Assembly (NCBI GenBank): GCA_003987775.1
Contig: RXJD01000011.1
Location: 124,001 to 188,000 of the forward strand
Reading direction: 5' to 3'
From: Mycobacterium sp.
GTDB taxonomy: Bacteria > Actinomycetota > Actinomycetes > Mycobacteriales > Mycobacteriaceae
DNA length: 64,000 nucleotides
The notes below the pieces were generated by a model that ran no database searches, was not told where the DNA came from, and saw only the letters and a program-made list of their open reading frames with translations. How positions within the stretch are numbered: position 1 is the first letter of the stretch; each line of letters opens with the position of its first letter. Both the position numbers and the translations under genes were made by a program. This document shows positions 42,790 to 51,334 of this stretch, in pieces.

Positions 42790-44156
42790 TGTCCGGTCCC
42801 TCCTGCCGGCGTGCCGACACCCGCGGTGAAGCCGAGATCGGCGATCGGCACGTCGATGGTGGTGTTGGTCTTCTGGATCGCGGGCAACAGCGCCTCATAC
42901 GGCAGGCCTGCCAGAAACCCGTCGATGACGCGCTCGAAGTTCGAGATCAGTCCTTCGATCCGGCTGGACAGCCGCATGTACTCGAAACCTCTTGAATGCA
43001 AACCCTTTTGCTGTTTGGGCAAATTGGAGAAGTCCTGCGCGGGGATGGGCGGCCAGCGCGGGTCGTCGGGCGCCATCGGCTCGGGCGGAGTGGGTTTCGC
43101 GGTGACCCGGTCCGGCGGGATACGGGTGAGCGACCAGATCTCGAACAGCGTCTCCTCCGGTCCGAGCGGACGGATGCGGTAGGACGATGCGCTGCTGTAC
43201 TGCGGAAGCAGGAAGTAGTGCGGGAAACAGAACCCGATGGCGTCGACGATGCCGCGGCGTTGCAGGTCGTTGAGGTCGGGCATGTCGCAGCCACGGGCCC
43301 GGTGCCACGCGACGACGGCATCGTTGAGGGTGCTCTTCCAGACCGCCATCGCCTCGGCCGGATCGCCGGGCAGTTCGATGTTCTGCAGTCCTTCGGCGAT
43401 GCGGATGTCGTTCTCGTGCGTCATGCCGGCCATACCTTCGCCGAGGGTGCGCATGAAGTACAGGCTGGTTTGCACCAGCCCCGGCTTCGCCGACGCGGGT
43501 TGCGACGTCGGCAGCAACTGGGGGTGGGTCTGCGGGACGTGATAGCCCTCCATGAAGGCCGCGGTCGCCAGTTTCCAGTTCACCGGCAGCCGGCACGACT
43601 GCCACCACTCCGTGCGCAGCGACTCGACCTTCCAGGCGTCGTAGATAGTCGCGAACGGTTCGAAGCAGTCACGCAGCGGCGGCGCATCGTCGTCGAGATT
43701 GATCCACGCGCACCCGCCCCACAGCTCGCAGCGCACCGGTACCAGCGCCAGGTCGTCGGCACTCAGGTTGTGCTCGTCGAAAGCGTCGGCGCGCAGCACG
43801 AAGGTGTTGCGCCCGTCGATGCCCCAGCACCATCCGTGGAATGGACATACGAACGTACGGCGGGATCCGTTGCCTTCCACCAATTTCACCCCGCGGTGGC
43901 GGCACGCGTTGTGGTAGGCGCGCACCGTGTCGGCATCCAGGCGCACCACGATGACGGACTGGTCGAGGATTTCGTACTCGACGAAGTCGCCCGTCTTCGG
44001 GATCTCCTCGAGCCGGCAGGCCATCTGCCACACCCGTGGCCAGAACTTCTCGTTCTCCAGCTCGTAGAACTCCGGATCGTAGTAGCGCTGCTTGGGGATT
44101 CGGTCGGCATCCTGCACCGCCCACGGCACCGCAAGCGGCGTCCAGTTGACGTCCAT
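42786..44156 (-). CDS. aromatic-ring-type Rieske oxygenase, alpha subunit
   Basis: The 456-residue protein starts MDVNWTPLAV. The Rieske centre is C85-x-H87 and C104-x2-H107 (CRHRG and CPFHG), and mononuclear iron ligands H206 and H211 lie in EGYHVPQTHPQ with a distal Asp not pinpointed. It hydroxylates a cyclic substrate using O2. No small beta subunit and no reductase are in the cluster, as for monooxygenase-type alpha-only systems such as KshA. A larger open frame to 44429 exists, but the ATG at 44156 gives the clean N-terminus. The stop overlaps the KstD-like start. Confidence 0.87.
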   Translation of the reverse strand: MDVNWTPLAVPWAVQDADRIPKQRYYDPEFYELENEKFWPRVWQMACRLEEIPKTGDFVEYEILDQSVIVVRLDADTVRAYHNACRHRGVKLVEGNGSRRTFVCPFHGWCWGIDGRNTFVLRADAFDEHNLSADDLALVPVRCELWGGCAWINLDDDAPPLRDCFEPFATIYDAWKVESLRTEWWQSCRLPVNWKLATAAFMEGYHVPQTHPQLLPTSQPASAKPGLVQTSLYFMRTLGEGMAGMTHENDIRIAEGLQNIELPGDPAEAMAVWKSTLNDAVVAWHRARGCDMPDLNDLQRRGIVDAIGFCFPHYFLLPQYSSASSYRIRPLGPEETLFEIWSLTRIPPDRVTAKPTPPEPMAPDDPRWPPIPAQDFSNLPKQQKGLHSRGFEYMRLSSRIEGLISNFERVIDGFLAGLPYEALLPAIQKTNTTIDVPIADLGFTAGVGTPAGGTGQ

Positions 44157-44169
44157 GGCTCTTCCTCGT

Positions 44170-45699
44170 CTATAGAATCCGGGACGTCCGTCCCTGCCAG
44201 TACTTGTCGCGGATTCGCCGCTTGTACAACTTCCCGTTCGGGTCGCGGGGCAGGACGTCGAATTCGATGGTGCGCGGACACTTGTAGGCGGCGAGATGTT
44301 TTCGGCAGTAGTCGATGAGCTCGGCTTCCAGCCCGGATCCCGGGTCGATTCCCGCGACCGGTTGCACCACCGCCTTGACCTCTTCGCCGAATTCTGCGTT
44401 GGGCACGCCGAAGACCGCGGCGTCGACAAGTTTCGGGTGCATGGTCAACAGGTTCTCCACCTCCTGCGGGTAGATGTTGACCCCGCCGGAGACGATCATG
44501 AAAGTCGAGCGGTCGGTGAGGTAGAGATATCCCTCCGCGTCGAGATAACCCATGTCGCCCAGGGTGCGCCAGCCCCGCTCGTTGAACACCGACGCGGTCT
44601 TGGCCGGATCTTTGAAGTACTCGAAGTCCGGACCGCCCTCGAAGTAGAGTTCGCCGGTTTCACCGAGCGGCAGCTCGGCGCCGTCCTCGCCGACGACGTG
44701 CACCGCCGTCATCGGAATGCCGACCGAGCCCGGGTGCGCCAGCCACTCCTGAGGACCGATCGTGGTGCCGGCGAATCCCTCGGTGCCACCGTAATACTCG
44801 TGAATGATCGGCCCGAACCAGTCCATCATCTGATGCTTGACATCGACCGGGCAGGGCGCCGCGGCATGAATGACGCAGCGCAGGCTGGACACGTCGTACT
44901 TGCTGCGCACCGCTTCGGGCAGCTTGAGCATCCGCACGAACATGGTCGGCACGAACTGGGCGTGGGTTACCCGGTGGGTCTGGATCAACCGCAAGACGCT
45001 TTCCGCATCGAAGCGCGGCATGATGATCGAGGCCGCCCCAACGCGATTGACCGCCATCGTGTAGTTGACGCCGGCCGCGTGGTAGAGCGGTGCGGGGGAC
45101 AGGTACACGTCGGACGCCCGCATCCCGTACTTGTGGATCAGCGCCATCTCCAGCACCGACTGTGCCCAGGACCCGTTGCCGTCCGCCGGCAGTGGGCGTC
45201 GCACCGCCTTGGGTCTGCCGGTGGTGCCCGACGAGTAGAGCATCTCGGTGCCGTCCGTCGGCGGTGGCGCAGCACCGGCGGCTGCCAATGCCTCGTCATA
45301 GGATCGCCAGCCCGCCAGCTCATCGCCGACCACCAGATGCACGCGCACCGAGGTGTTGGCTTCGCGGATGTGCGTGGCCAGGACCGGCATGGACGCGTCG
45401 ACGAATACCGCCTTCGCCTCGGAGTCGTCGATCACATACGCGACCTCGTCCGGCGTGAAGTGGGTATTCACGGCCGTGTAGTAGAGGCCGGAAAGCTGGC
45501 AACCCCAGGTGATTTCGAAGAACTCCGGCCGGTTCGGCAGAACCAGCGCCACGCCGTCGCCGCGGCGCAGGCCCGCTTCGTGCAGCGCCGCGGCGACTCG
45601 CTGGCTGCGGTCGTGCAACTCCCCGAACGAGACCACGCCGCCCTCGGTGATGAGTGCCGGCGAAGCAGCGGCGGTTCTCGCATGGTCGGCGATGTTCAC
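44170..45699 (-). CDS. acyl-CoA synthetase (FadD-type, AMP-binding)
   Basis: The 509-residue protein starts at GTG 45699 (VNIADHART). The P-loop YSSGTTGRPKAV lies near 159-170, YYGGTEGFAG near 299, the GDMGYLD and LTDRSTFMIVSGG hinge near 398-425 and the C-terminal PNGKLYKRR lysine motif near 493. It makes the CoA ester of a carboxylic acid, probably a pathway intermediate. It lies 13 bp upstream of the Rieske gene in the operon. The open frame continues to 45858, but that stretch reads like a shadow of the upstream crotonase gene. Confidence 0.86.
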   Translation of the reverse strand: MNIADHARTAAASPALITEGGVVSFGELHDRSQRVAAALHEAGLRRGDGVALVLPNRPEFFEITWGCQLSGLYYTAVNTHFTPDEVAYVIDDSEAKAVFVDASMPVLATHIREANTSVRVHLVVGDELAGWRSYDEALAAAGAAPPPTDGTEMLYSSGTTGRPKAVRRPLPADGNGSWAQSVLEMALIHKYGMRASDVYLSPAPLYHAAGVNYTMAVNRVGAASIIMPRFDAESVLRLIQTHRVTHAQFVPTMFVRMLKLPEAVRSKYDVSSLRCVIHAAAPCPVDVKHQMMDWFGPIIHEYYGGTEGFAGTTIGPQEWLAHPGSVGIPMTAVHVVGEDGAELPLGETGELYFEGGPDFEYFKDPAKTASVFNERGWRTLGDMGYLDAEGYLYLTDRSTFMIVSGGVNIYPQEVENLLTMHPKLVDAAVFGVPNAEFGEEVKAVVQPVAGIDPGSGLEAELIDYCRKHLAAYKCPRTIEFDVLPRDPNGKLYKRRIRDKYWQGRTSRIL

Positions 45700-45718
45700 G
45701 GGCGGAGCTCGGGCGGGC

Positions 45719-46588
45719 TCAGGTGCCGGCGCCGTCGGTCGACGCGGCGGCCGCAGCCTGGCGCCGTGCCTGTTCGGACGGGAGCACCTTGTCCCGAAAC
45801 ACCGTCTGAATGAGCTCCTGCACGTCCTTGCTGATGGAGGCCAGGGCGACAAGGTCATTGGAGCTCTGCCAGTGCACCCGCATGCCCATCAGCTCCCACG
45901 CCCGCTTGAGATTGGCCTTCGTCGCCAGCAGCGTCGTCATCGGGGCCTGGGCGATGTGGCGGGCGATGGCCTCGACGCGGTCGTCGAGTTGCTCGCGTGG
46001 CACCACCTCGTTGACGAGTCCCACCTCCAGCGCCTTCTTGGCGTCGATGACCTCGGCGAGGTACAGGTAGTACGCCGCCCGTCGCCAGTTCATGAAAACC
46101 CAGGGCTCGATCGAGCATTCACCCGAGGGCATGCCGAATCCCTGCAACGGGGGATAGGAGAAGTACGCGTCCTCGGCCGCGATGACGATGTCGGTGGTCA
46201 GTCCGTAGTGCGTGCCGCCGCCGACGCAGTAGCCGTGTACCTGCGCGATGGTCGGTTTGGAGAACTCCCACAGATTCATCACCGGTTTGACGAACAGGTC
46301 CGTCTGCGGTTTCCACGGCGTGCCCATCACCTTCGCGCCTTCGACGAACGAGGGGTAGTCCACGGCGTTGTTGCCGATCGCGTGCCCCGAGCAGAAACCT
46401 TTCCCGTTGGCCTTGAGGACGAGCACCTTGATGTCGTAGTCGCGGTCAGCGTCGAGCAGCGCGGCGTCGACTTCTTCGGCCAGCTTCTGGTCCTGGGCGT
46501 TGGCCTTCTCCGGCCAGTTCAGTGTGACCCGCGCGATCGGGCCTTCCTTCTCATAGATGATTCTTTCGCGAGTCTCGTTGAGGTCCAT
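45719..46588 (-). CDS. enoyl-CoA hydratase/crotonase family protein (EchA-like), paralogue of the gene at 40228
   Basis: The 289-residue protein has KANGKGFCSGHAIG near 65-78, KPTIAQVHGYCVGGGTHYGL near 110-129 with GYCVGGG, EPWVFMNWRR near 153 and KRAWELMGMRVHWQSS near 228. The C-terminus is Ala-rich. Similarity to the 40228 protein suggests two steps of one pathway or two substrates. A CoA-thioester ring-cleaving or hydrating role is inferred from the family and operon. Confidence 0.82.
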   Translation of the reverse strand: MDLNETRERIIYEKEGPIARVTLNWPEKANAQDQKLAEEVDAALLDADRDYDIKVLVLKANGKGFCSGHAIGNNAVDYPSFVEGAKVMGTPWKPQTDLFVKPVMNLWEFSKPTIAQVHGYCVGGGTHYGLTTDIVIAAEDAYFSYPPLQGFGMPSGECSIEPWVFMNWRRAAYYLYLAEVIDAKKALEVGLVNEVVPREQLDDRVEAIARHIAQAPMTTLLATKANLKRAWELMGMRVHWQSSNDLVALASISKDVQELIQTVFRDKVLPSEQARRQAAAAASTDGAGT

Positions 46589-46605
46589 GCCGTTTCGCTT
46601 ACCTT

Positions 46606-46845
46606 TCAGGATGAGGTGATGACGCCGATTTCGGCGCCGATGTCATAGGTGGTTCCGGTCTGTGCAGTCCATTGCACGGTGCCCGAGGCGCCGGCTTCGA
46701 TCTCCTGTTCCACCTTCTCGGTGGCGATGACGTAGATCGGGGTCCCTTCCTCCACGTACGCGCCGCCGTCCACCAGCAGCTCGGTGAGCTCGGCCTCCGA
46801 GACGGCGACCGAGACCCGTGGAATCCGTATCACGAAATCAGCCAT
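46606..46845 (-). CDS. stand-alone lipoyl-domain protein
   Basis: The 79-residue protein consists of little more than a single biotinyl/lipoyl domain. The modified lysine is in ATEKVEQEI (Lys44), flanked by GTPIYVI before and GASGTVQW after. In E2 enzymes this domain carries lipoate between E1, E2 and E3 active sites. Here no E2 acyltransferase core is attached. The ATG overlaps the E1 beta stop by eight bases. Confidence 0.85.
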   Translation of the reverse strand: MADFVIRIPRVSVAVSEAELTELLVDGGAYVEEGTPIYVIATEKVEQEIEAGASGTVQWTAQTGTTYDIGAEIGVITSS

Positions 46846-47836
46846 GAACTTTCGCCTTCTCCAGCGTGAGCTGCGCGGCGGCCACGATCTTGGCCGGTGA
46901 CGGGTAGACCTGCGCCTCGAGGGCGGCCGCCGCCGGATTCGGTACGAACCGGGCGCCGACGCGCTGGATCGGAGCGGCCAGTTCACCGAACAGCTCGGAG
47001 GACAGAATCGCGGCGACCTCGGCCCCCGGCCCGGCGAACTGCACCGCGTCGTGCACGATCACGACTCGCCTTGTGCGACGAGCGGATTCGACGATGGTGT
47101 CGACGTCGAGCGGCAGCAGGGTGCGCAGATCCACCACCTCGGCGCTGACGCCCTGCTCGGCGAGGGTGGCCGCCGCCGCCAGGGCGTCGTGCACCGCGCG
47201 CCCGTAGCTGATCAGGCTGACGTCGGTGCCGGGCCGCTTGATATCGGCCTGGCCCAAGGGAATCGCGAACGCAGGGTCGAGCGGGACCGGGCCCTTGCGG
47301 CCCTGCAGCCGGATCGTTTCGACGAACAGGCAGGGGTCTTCGTCGAAGATCGCCGAAGTGAGCAGGCCCTTGCCGTCCCGCGGGGTGGACGGGACGATGA
47401 CTTTCATCCCCGGAATGTGCATGAACCAGGATTCCAGGGACTGCGAGTGCGTGGCGCCGGTGGCCAGACCGGCGTAGACCTGGGTCCGTACGGTGATGGG
47501 CGCCGTGGTCCGTCCCGCGGTCATGAACCTCAACTTCGCCGCGTTGTTGATCAACTGGTCGGCGGCGATACCGATGAAGTCCATGATCATGATCTCGGCC
47601 ACCGGAATCAGGCCGTCGATCGCCGCGCCGATCGCCGCGCCGAGAATCGCGGCTTCCGAGATCGGTGTGTCCAGCACCCGGTCGTGTCCGTATTTCGTCG
47701 ACAGCCCCGCGGTAGGGCCGGACGCGCCGGGGTCGGCGATGTCCTCGCCCAGCAGGAACACCCGGTCGTCGGCCTGCAACGCCTGATCCAGCGCGAGGTT
47801 GAGCGCCTCGCGCATCGTCATCTCTTTTTCTTCCAT
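46838..47836 (-). CDS. 2-oxoacid dehydrogenase-type E1 component, beta subunit
   Basis: The 332-residue protein starts MEEKEMTMREALN. It has GEDIADPGAS near 30-39, DTPISEAAILGAAIG near 58-72 and YGRAVHDALAAA with EVVDLRTLLPLD near 230-250, the usual transketolase-like beta pattern that binds TPP jointly with the alpha chain. It catalyses decarboxylation or C-C cleavage of a 2-oxoacid or diketone. ATG 47836 is chosen as the first Met after the alpha stop (14 bases). Confidence 0.87.
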   Translation of the reverse strand: MEEKEMTMREALNLALDQALQADDRVFLLGEDIADPGASGPTAGLSTKYGHDRVLDTPISEAAILGAAIGAAIDGLIPVAEIMIMDFIGIAADQLINNAAKLRFMTAGRTTAPITVRTQVYAGLATGATHSQSLESWFMHIPGMKVIVPSTPRDGKGLLTSAIFDEDPCLFVETIRLQGRKGPVPLDPAFAIPLGQADIKRPGTDVSLISYGRAVHDALAAAATLAEQGVSAEVVDLRTLLPLDVDTIVESARRTRRVVIVHDAVQFAGPGAEVAAILSSELFGELAAPIQRVGARFVPNPAAAALEAQVYPSPAKIVAAAQLTLEKAKVHG

Positions 47837-47850
47837 AGCCAGCGTGTTCC

Positions 47851-48816
47851 TCACCCGGGGAATTTGATCGGCGTCGCGTACACATCCCGGTCCAGTTCGT
47901 CGGCCGAGGGCGGATCGGCGCCGAGCACCACGCGCAGCGCTTCCTCGATGGTTGCCTGCGCGTCGGCCTCGATCTCGTCGAGTTCGGCTGCGGTGCAGAT
48001 GCCCGTCCCTTCCAGGTGGTTGCGGAACCGCGGAACCGGGTCGGCCGCCAACGCCTCGGCCAGCTGATCCTTGGGAATGTAGGGCATCCGGTCGCCGAAG
48101 TAGTGGCCGCGAAACCGGAAGGTCACGCATTCGATGAAGGTCGGCCCCCCGCCGCTGCGCGCCCGGTCCAATGCCTGCACCAGGGCCGATTGCACCGCAA
48201 GCGGATCGTTGCCGTCGACGCGTTCGCCGGGCATCCCGTAACCGGCGGCCCGGTCGGCCACCTGCGCGATCTTCATGGTGTCCGACGTCGGCGTCATCTC
48301 GGCGTAGCGGTTGTTCTGGCAGACGAAGACCAACGGCAGATCCCACAGGGCGGCCATGTTGGCGGCCTCGTGGAACGAGCCGGTGTTGGTGGCGCCGTCG
48401 CCGAAGCTGACCACCGTAACCCGGTCCAGTCCTTTGCGTTTGCCGGCCATGGCCAGGCCGACGGCAACCGGTGGGCCGGCTCCGACGATGCCGGTCGAGA
48501 GCATCACACCCCTGCCGGGGTTGGCGATGTGCATGGTGCCGCCCTTGCCGCGCCCTGCGCCCACGACGCGGCCCATCATCTCGCCGTAGATCTCTTCCAG
48601 CGGAACGCCTTTGCCGATCAGGTCATGCAGTCCCCGGTAGGTGGTCACCAGTTGATCGTCGTCCCGCAGCGCCACACCCATGGCCGCCGCGATGGCCTCC
48701 TGGCCGCGCGAGGGCCAGTACACGCACATGAACTCGCCGGTGCCGATGCCCTTGGAAAGCCGGTCGTCGGCCGCCTTCATCAACACCATCAGTTCGTAGA
48801 GCCGGCGCTCGTTCAC
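47851..48816 (-). CDS. 2-oxoacid dehydrogenase-type E1 component, alpha subunit
   Basis: The 321-residue protein has the TPP motif GDGATNTGSFHEAANMAALW...CQNN near 148-178 (GDG-x24-27-NN). GAGRGKGGTMHIANP near 95-109 and the phosphorylation-loop-like GHYFGDRMPYIP near 252 are also present. The GTG start at 48816 has GGAGG six bases upstream; the frame to 48840 starts with TTG but lacks a site. It pairs with the beta subunit; the closest known types are acetoin, pyruvate and branched-chain E1s. Confidence 0.87.
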   Translation of the reverse strand: MNERRLYELMVLMKAADDRLSKGIGTGEFMCVYWPSRGQEAIAAAMGVALRDDDQLVTTYRGLHDLIGKGVPLEEIYGEMMGRVVGAGRGKGGTMHIANPGRGVMLSTGIVGAGPPVAVGLAMAGKRKGLDRVTVVSFGDGATNTGSFHEAANMAALWDLPLVFVCQNNRYAEMTPTSDTMKIAQVADRAAGYGMPGERVDGNDPLAVQSALVQALDRARSGGGPTFIECVTFRFRGHYFGDRMPYIPKDQLAEALAADPVPRFRNHLEGTGICTAAELDEIEADAQATIEEALRVVLGADPPSADELDRDVYATPIKFPG

Positions 48817-48843
48817 CTGATGCCTCCAGTTCCGTTGCAAGCG

Positions 48844-49707
48844 TTACGAGCCCGACCATGGTTTGACTTTGAGGAACCCACCGGCGTCGACACGCAACTG
48901 CTGGCCGGTGATGTAGCGCGCCGCATCGGAGGCCAGGAACAGCACGGCCTCGCTGATGTCCTCGGGTTCGACGTAGGGGACCGGCATGGCCTGGACCAAC
49001 GGAAAGATGGGTTCGGCATCCTCGCGAGTCGGGTTGGGCAGGTCGGGCCGGAACGCCCGGTACATCGGCGCGCTGTGCAGCATGTCGGTGTTCACATTGG
49101 TGGGGTGCACCGCGTTCATGCGGATGGAGAACGGGGCCAGCGCCCGCGCAAAGTCGTTCACGTAGTGTGCCGCAGCGATTTTCGCGAAGGCATACCCTGC
49201 GCCTCCGGGGCCGCCGTCGATTCCGGTGGTGTTCATCGAGGACATGAACGCGGCGTTGGACCCGATGACGATGATGGACGCGCCGGCATGCAGGTGTTTG
49301 AGGCTGACGTGCACCAGATTGAGCACGCCGCCCAGATCGACGTCCACGGCGTCGGCGAAGGCCTGTGGCGGCAGGCCCGCGGTGAGTGGGCAGATGCCGG
49401 CGTTCGCGACCACGATGTCGAGGTGGCCCAACACGGCGACGCCGTCGTCGATGGCGGCCGACAGCGCGGCACGATCGCGGACGTCGGCGATCGCCGAATA
49501 CACCCGCTGCCCTTCCTTCTCGACCAGTCGCACGGTTTCCTCGAGGTCCTCCGGCCGTGCCAGTGGATACTCGTTGGTCTCGATGTCCTGGCACAGGTCC
49601 ACCGCGATAATGTCGGCGCCCTCGGCCGCCAGCATCCGCGCGTGGGATCGTCCCTGCCCCCGAGCGGCACCGCTGACGACGGCTACCTTTCCGGTTACTC
49701 GGCCCAC
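48844..49707 (-). CDS. mycofactocin-coupled SDR family oxidoreductase
   Basis: The 287-residue SDR has AARGQGRSHA near 14-23 and the extra segment VDLCQDIETNEYPLARPEDL near 36-55, which marks the mycofactocin-dependent group with a buried, non-exchangeable NAD(H). NAG, a serine in VIGSNAAF and YAFAKIAAA (Tyr-x3-Lys) complete the active site. It oxidises a secondary alcohol and passes electrons to mycofactocin. It starts the operon; GTG 49707 has GAGGGG upstream. Confidence 0.86.
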   Translation of the reverse strand: MGRVTGKVAVVSGAARGQGRSHARMLAAEGADIIAVDLCQDIETNEYPLARPEDLEETVRLVEKEGQRVYSAIADVRDRAALSAAIDDGVAVLGHLDIVVANAGICPLTAGLPPQAFADAVDVDLGGVLNLVHVSLKHLHAGASIIVIGSNAAFMSSMNTTGIDGGPGGAGYAFAKIAAAHYVNDFARALAPFSIRMNAVHPTNVNTDMLHSAPMYRAFRPDLPNPTREDAEPIFPLVQAMPVPYVEPEDISEAVLFLASDAARYITGQQLRVDAGGFLKVKPWSGS

Positions 49708-49882
49708 GTCCCGCCCCTCACCCCGGTGCTTGTCTGCACGATTTTCTCTGTGGCCCAACGTCATTCGTCGTGGAAAGGGCTGGGTGATCTGACCAGTGGC
49801 CGGCTTCCATCGCATCTCTCCACGAACAGCCGCACCGAGCGGGCATGGCTGCAGTCGGGCTACCAATATGGCTTACAGTAGC

Positions 49883-49893
49883 TAGAATATCTA
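49883..49893. promoter_or_regulatory. promoter element with TAGA-N3-TCTA symmetry
   Basis: TAGAAT (49883-49888) fits a -10 box starting near 49895, 39 bases before the CoA-transferase ATG. The short palindrome TAGAATATCTA surrounds it. It is AT-rich amid high GC. The role is inferred. Confidence 0.4.
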
Positions 49894-49933
49894 AAATAGC
49901 AAGGAATGAACCGGGCAACCGAGGGGGTTGACG

Positions 49934-51154
49934 ATGGCGGGCATGCTCAGCGGTGTTCGGGTGGTCGAGCTGGCGTCCTGGACCTATGTGCCGTCGGCCG
50001 GAGTCGCCCTGTCGGACTGGGGGGCTGACGTCATCAAGGTGGAGGGCGTGGCCTCCGGTGATCCCGGGCGGGCGCTGGTCGTCGGCGGTTTCACCCGTCA
50101 GGCGGCGCGGGCCGACGTCGATTTCATTCTGGAGCTGAGCAACCGGGGTAAGCGCAGCATCGCCATCGACATCAAGACCGACACGGGCCGCGAACTGTTC
50201 GGGCGGCTGCTGGCGTCCGCGGACGTCTTCCTGACCAACTGGCTGCCGGGTGCCCTGGAGCGGGCCGGGCTGACGGTCGAGGAAATCCGCTCGTTCAATC
50301 CCGGCATCATCATTGCCCGGGGGACCGGCCTGGGCGTGCGCGGCCCGGACCGCGACAGCGGCGGCTTCGACGCTGCCACCTATCTGGCGCGCGGCGGAGT
50401 GGCGTACACGCTGACCCCCTTCGGCACCGAGAACCCGGCTGTGCAGGGACCCGCCTTCGGCGACCTGCAGGGCGGCGCGACGTTGGCCGGCGGGGTCTGT
50501 GCCGCCTTGTTTCACCGTGAGCGCACCGGTGAGCCGAGCATCGTGGACTCTTCCCTGCTGGCGCAGGCGATGTGGGCCATCGCGCCGTCGATCTCCGTGG
50601 CAGATCTGTTCGATATCGATGGAATCCCCGGAGCGCCACCGGGATTGGCCATCAATCCGTTGGTGGCCCGCTATAAAACCAAGGACGACAGATGGATCCA
50701 GCTGGTCTTTCTGCAGCCGGATAAATTCTGGGCCGGGTTCTGTCGGCGCATGGGCCTGCCGGAGCTCGCCAACGACGAGCGATTCGTGCCGTCGGCGAAC
50801 CTGATCGCCAATGCCGCCGACGCCACCGCCATCTTCGCCGACGCGTTTGCCGCTCACGACCTCGCGCACTGGCGGCAGGTCCTGCACGACGAACCGGGTG
50901 TCTGGGGCGCCCTGGCGACTCCGCGCGAGACCCTCAACGACCCGCAGGTGGAGCCCAACGGCTACGTGATCACCAACGTCGACGACCACGGCGAGAAGTA
51001 CCGGATCGTCGCTGCGCCGGTGCAATTCGACGAGACGCCACCGGGTCCGACCCGCGCGCCGGAACACGGCCAGCACACCGAAGAGATTTTGCTCGAACTG
51101 GATGTGGACTGGGACCAGATCGCGCACGCGAAGGACGTCAAAGCCATCCTCTGA
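49934..51154 (+). CDS. class III CoA-transferase (CaiB/BaiF family)
   Basis: The 406-residue protein has the N-terminal VVELASWTYVPSAG, DVIKVEG near 32-38 and the catalytic aspartate Asp177 in PAFGDLQGG, the hallmark of the family. It moves CoA from one acyl-CoA to a carboxylate via a mixed anhydride. It is divergent from the mycofactocin-SDR operon, so probably activates a substrate or intermediate of the same pathway. ATG 49934 has GAGGGGG at good spacing; TTG 49928 is too close. Confidence 0.87.
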   Translation: MAGMLSGVRVVELASWTYVPSAGVALSDWGADVIKVEGVASGDPGRALVVGGFTRQAARADVDFILELSNRGKRSIAIDIKTDTGRELFGRLLASADVFLTNWLPGALERAGLTVEEIRSFNPGIIIARGTGLGVRGPDRDSGGFDAATYLARGGVAYTLTPFGTENPAVQGPAFGDLQGGATLAGGVCAALFHRERTGEPSIVDSSLLAQAMWAIAPSISVADLFDIDGIPGAPPGLAINPLVARYKTKDDRWIQLVFLQPDKFWAGFCRRMGLPELANDERFVPSANLIANAADATAIFADAFAAHDLAHWRQVLHDEPGVWGALATPRETLNDPQVEPNGYVITNVDDHGEKYRIVAAPVQFDETPPGPTRAPEHGQHTEEILLELDVDWDQIAHAKDVKAIL

Positions 51155-51334
51155 CCACCTGCCGCCGGGTGCGGCGGAACGGGCGGTCTGCGGCGGGTTC
51201 GGGGTACGAAGCCGGCGGACCGGGGCAGGGCATTCTGCACAGAATCGGACGCCGTCGACGGCAAACTGCACACACTGCCGACCCGGTTACGGTCATGTTG
51301 CGGCAATTGGGCGAATGTTCAGTAAGGTGACGGC

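Noticed and set aside
47051..49881. Long plus-strand frames opposite the E1/SDR genes
   Set aside because: They mirror the third-position GC of the real genes, cross several gene borders and lack motifs.
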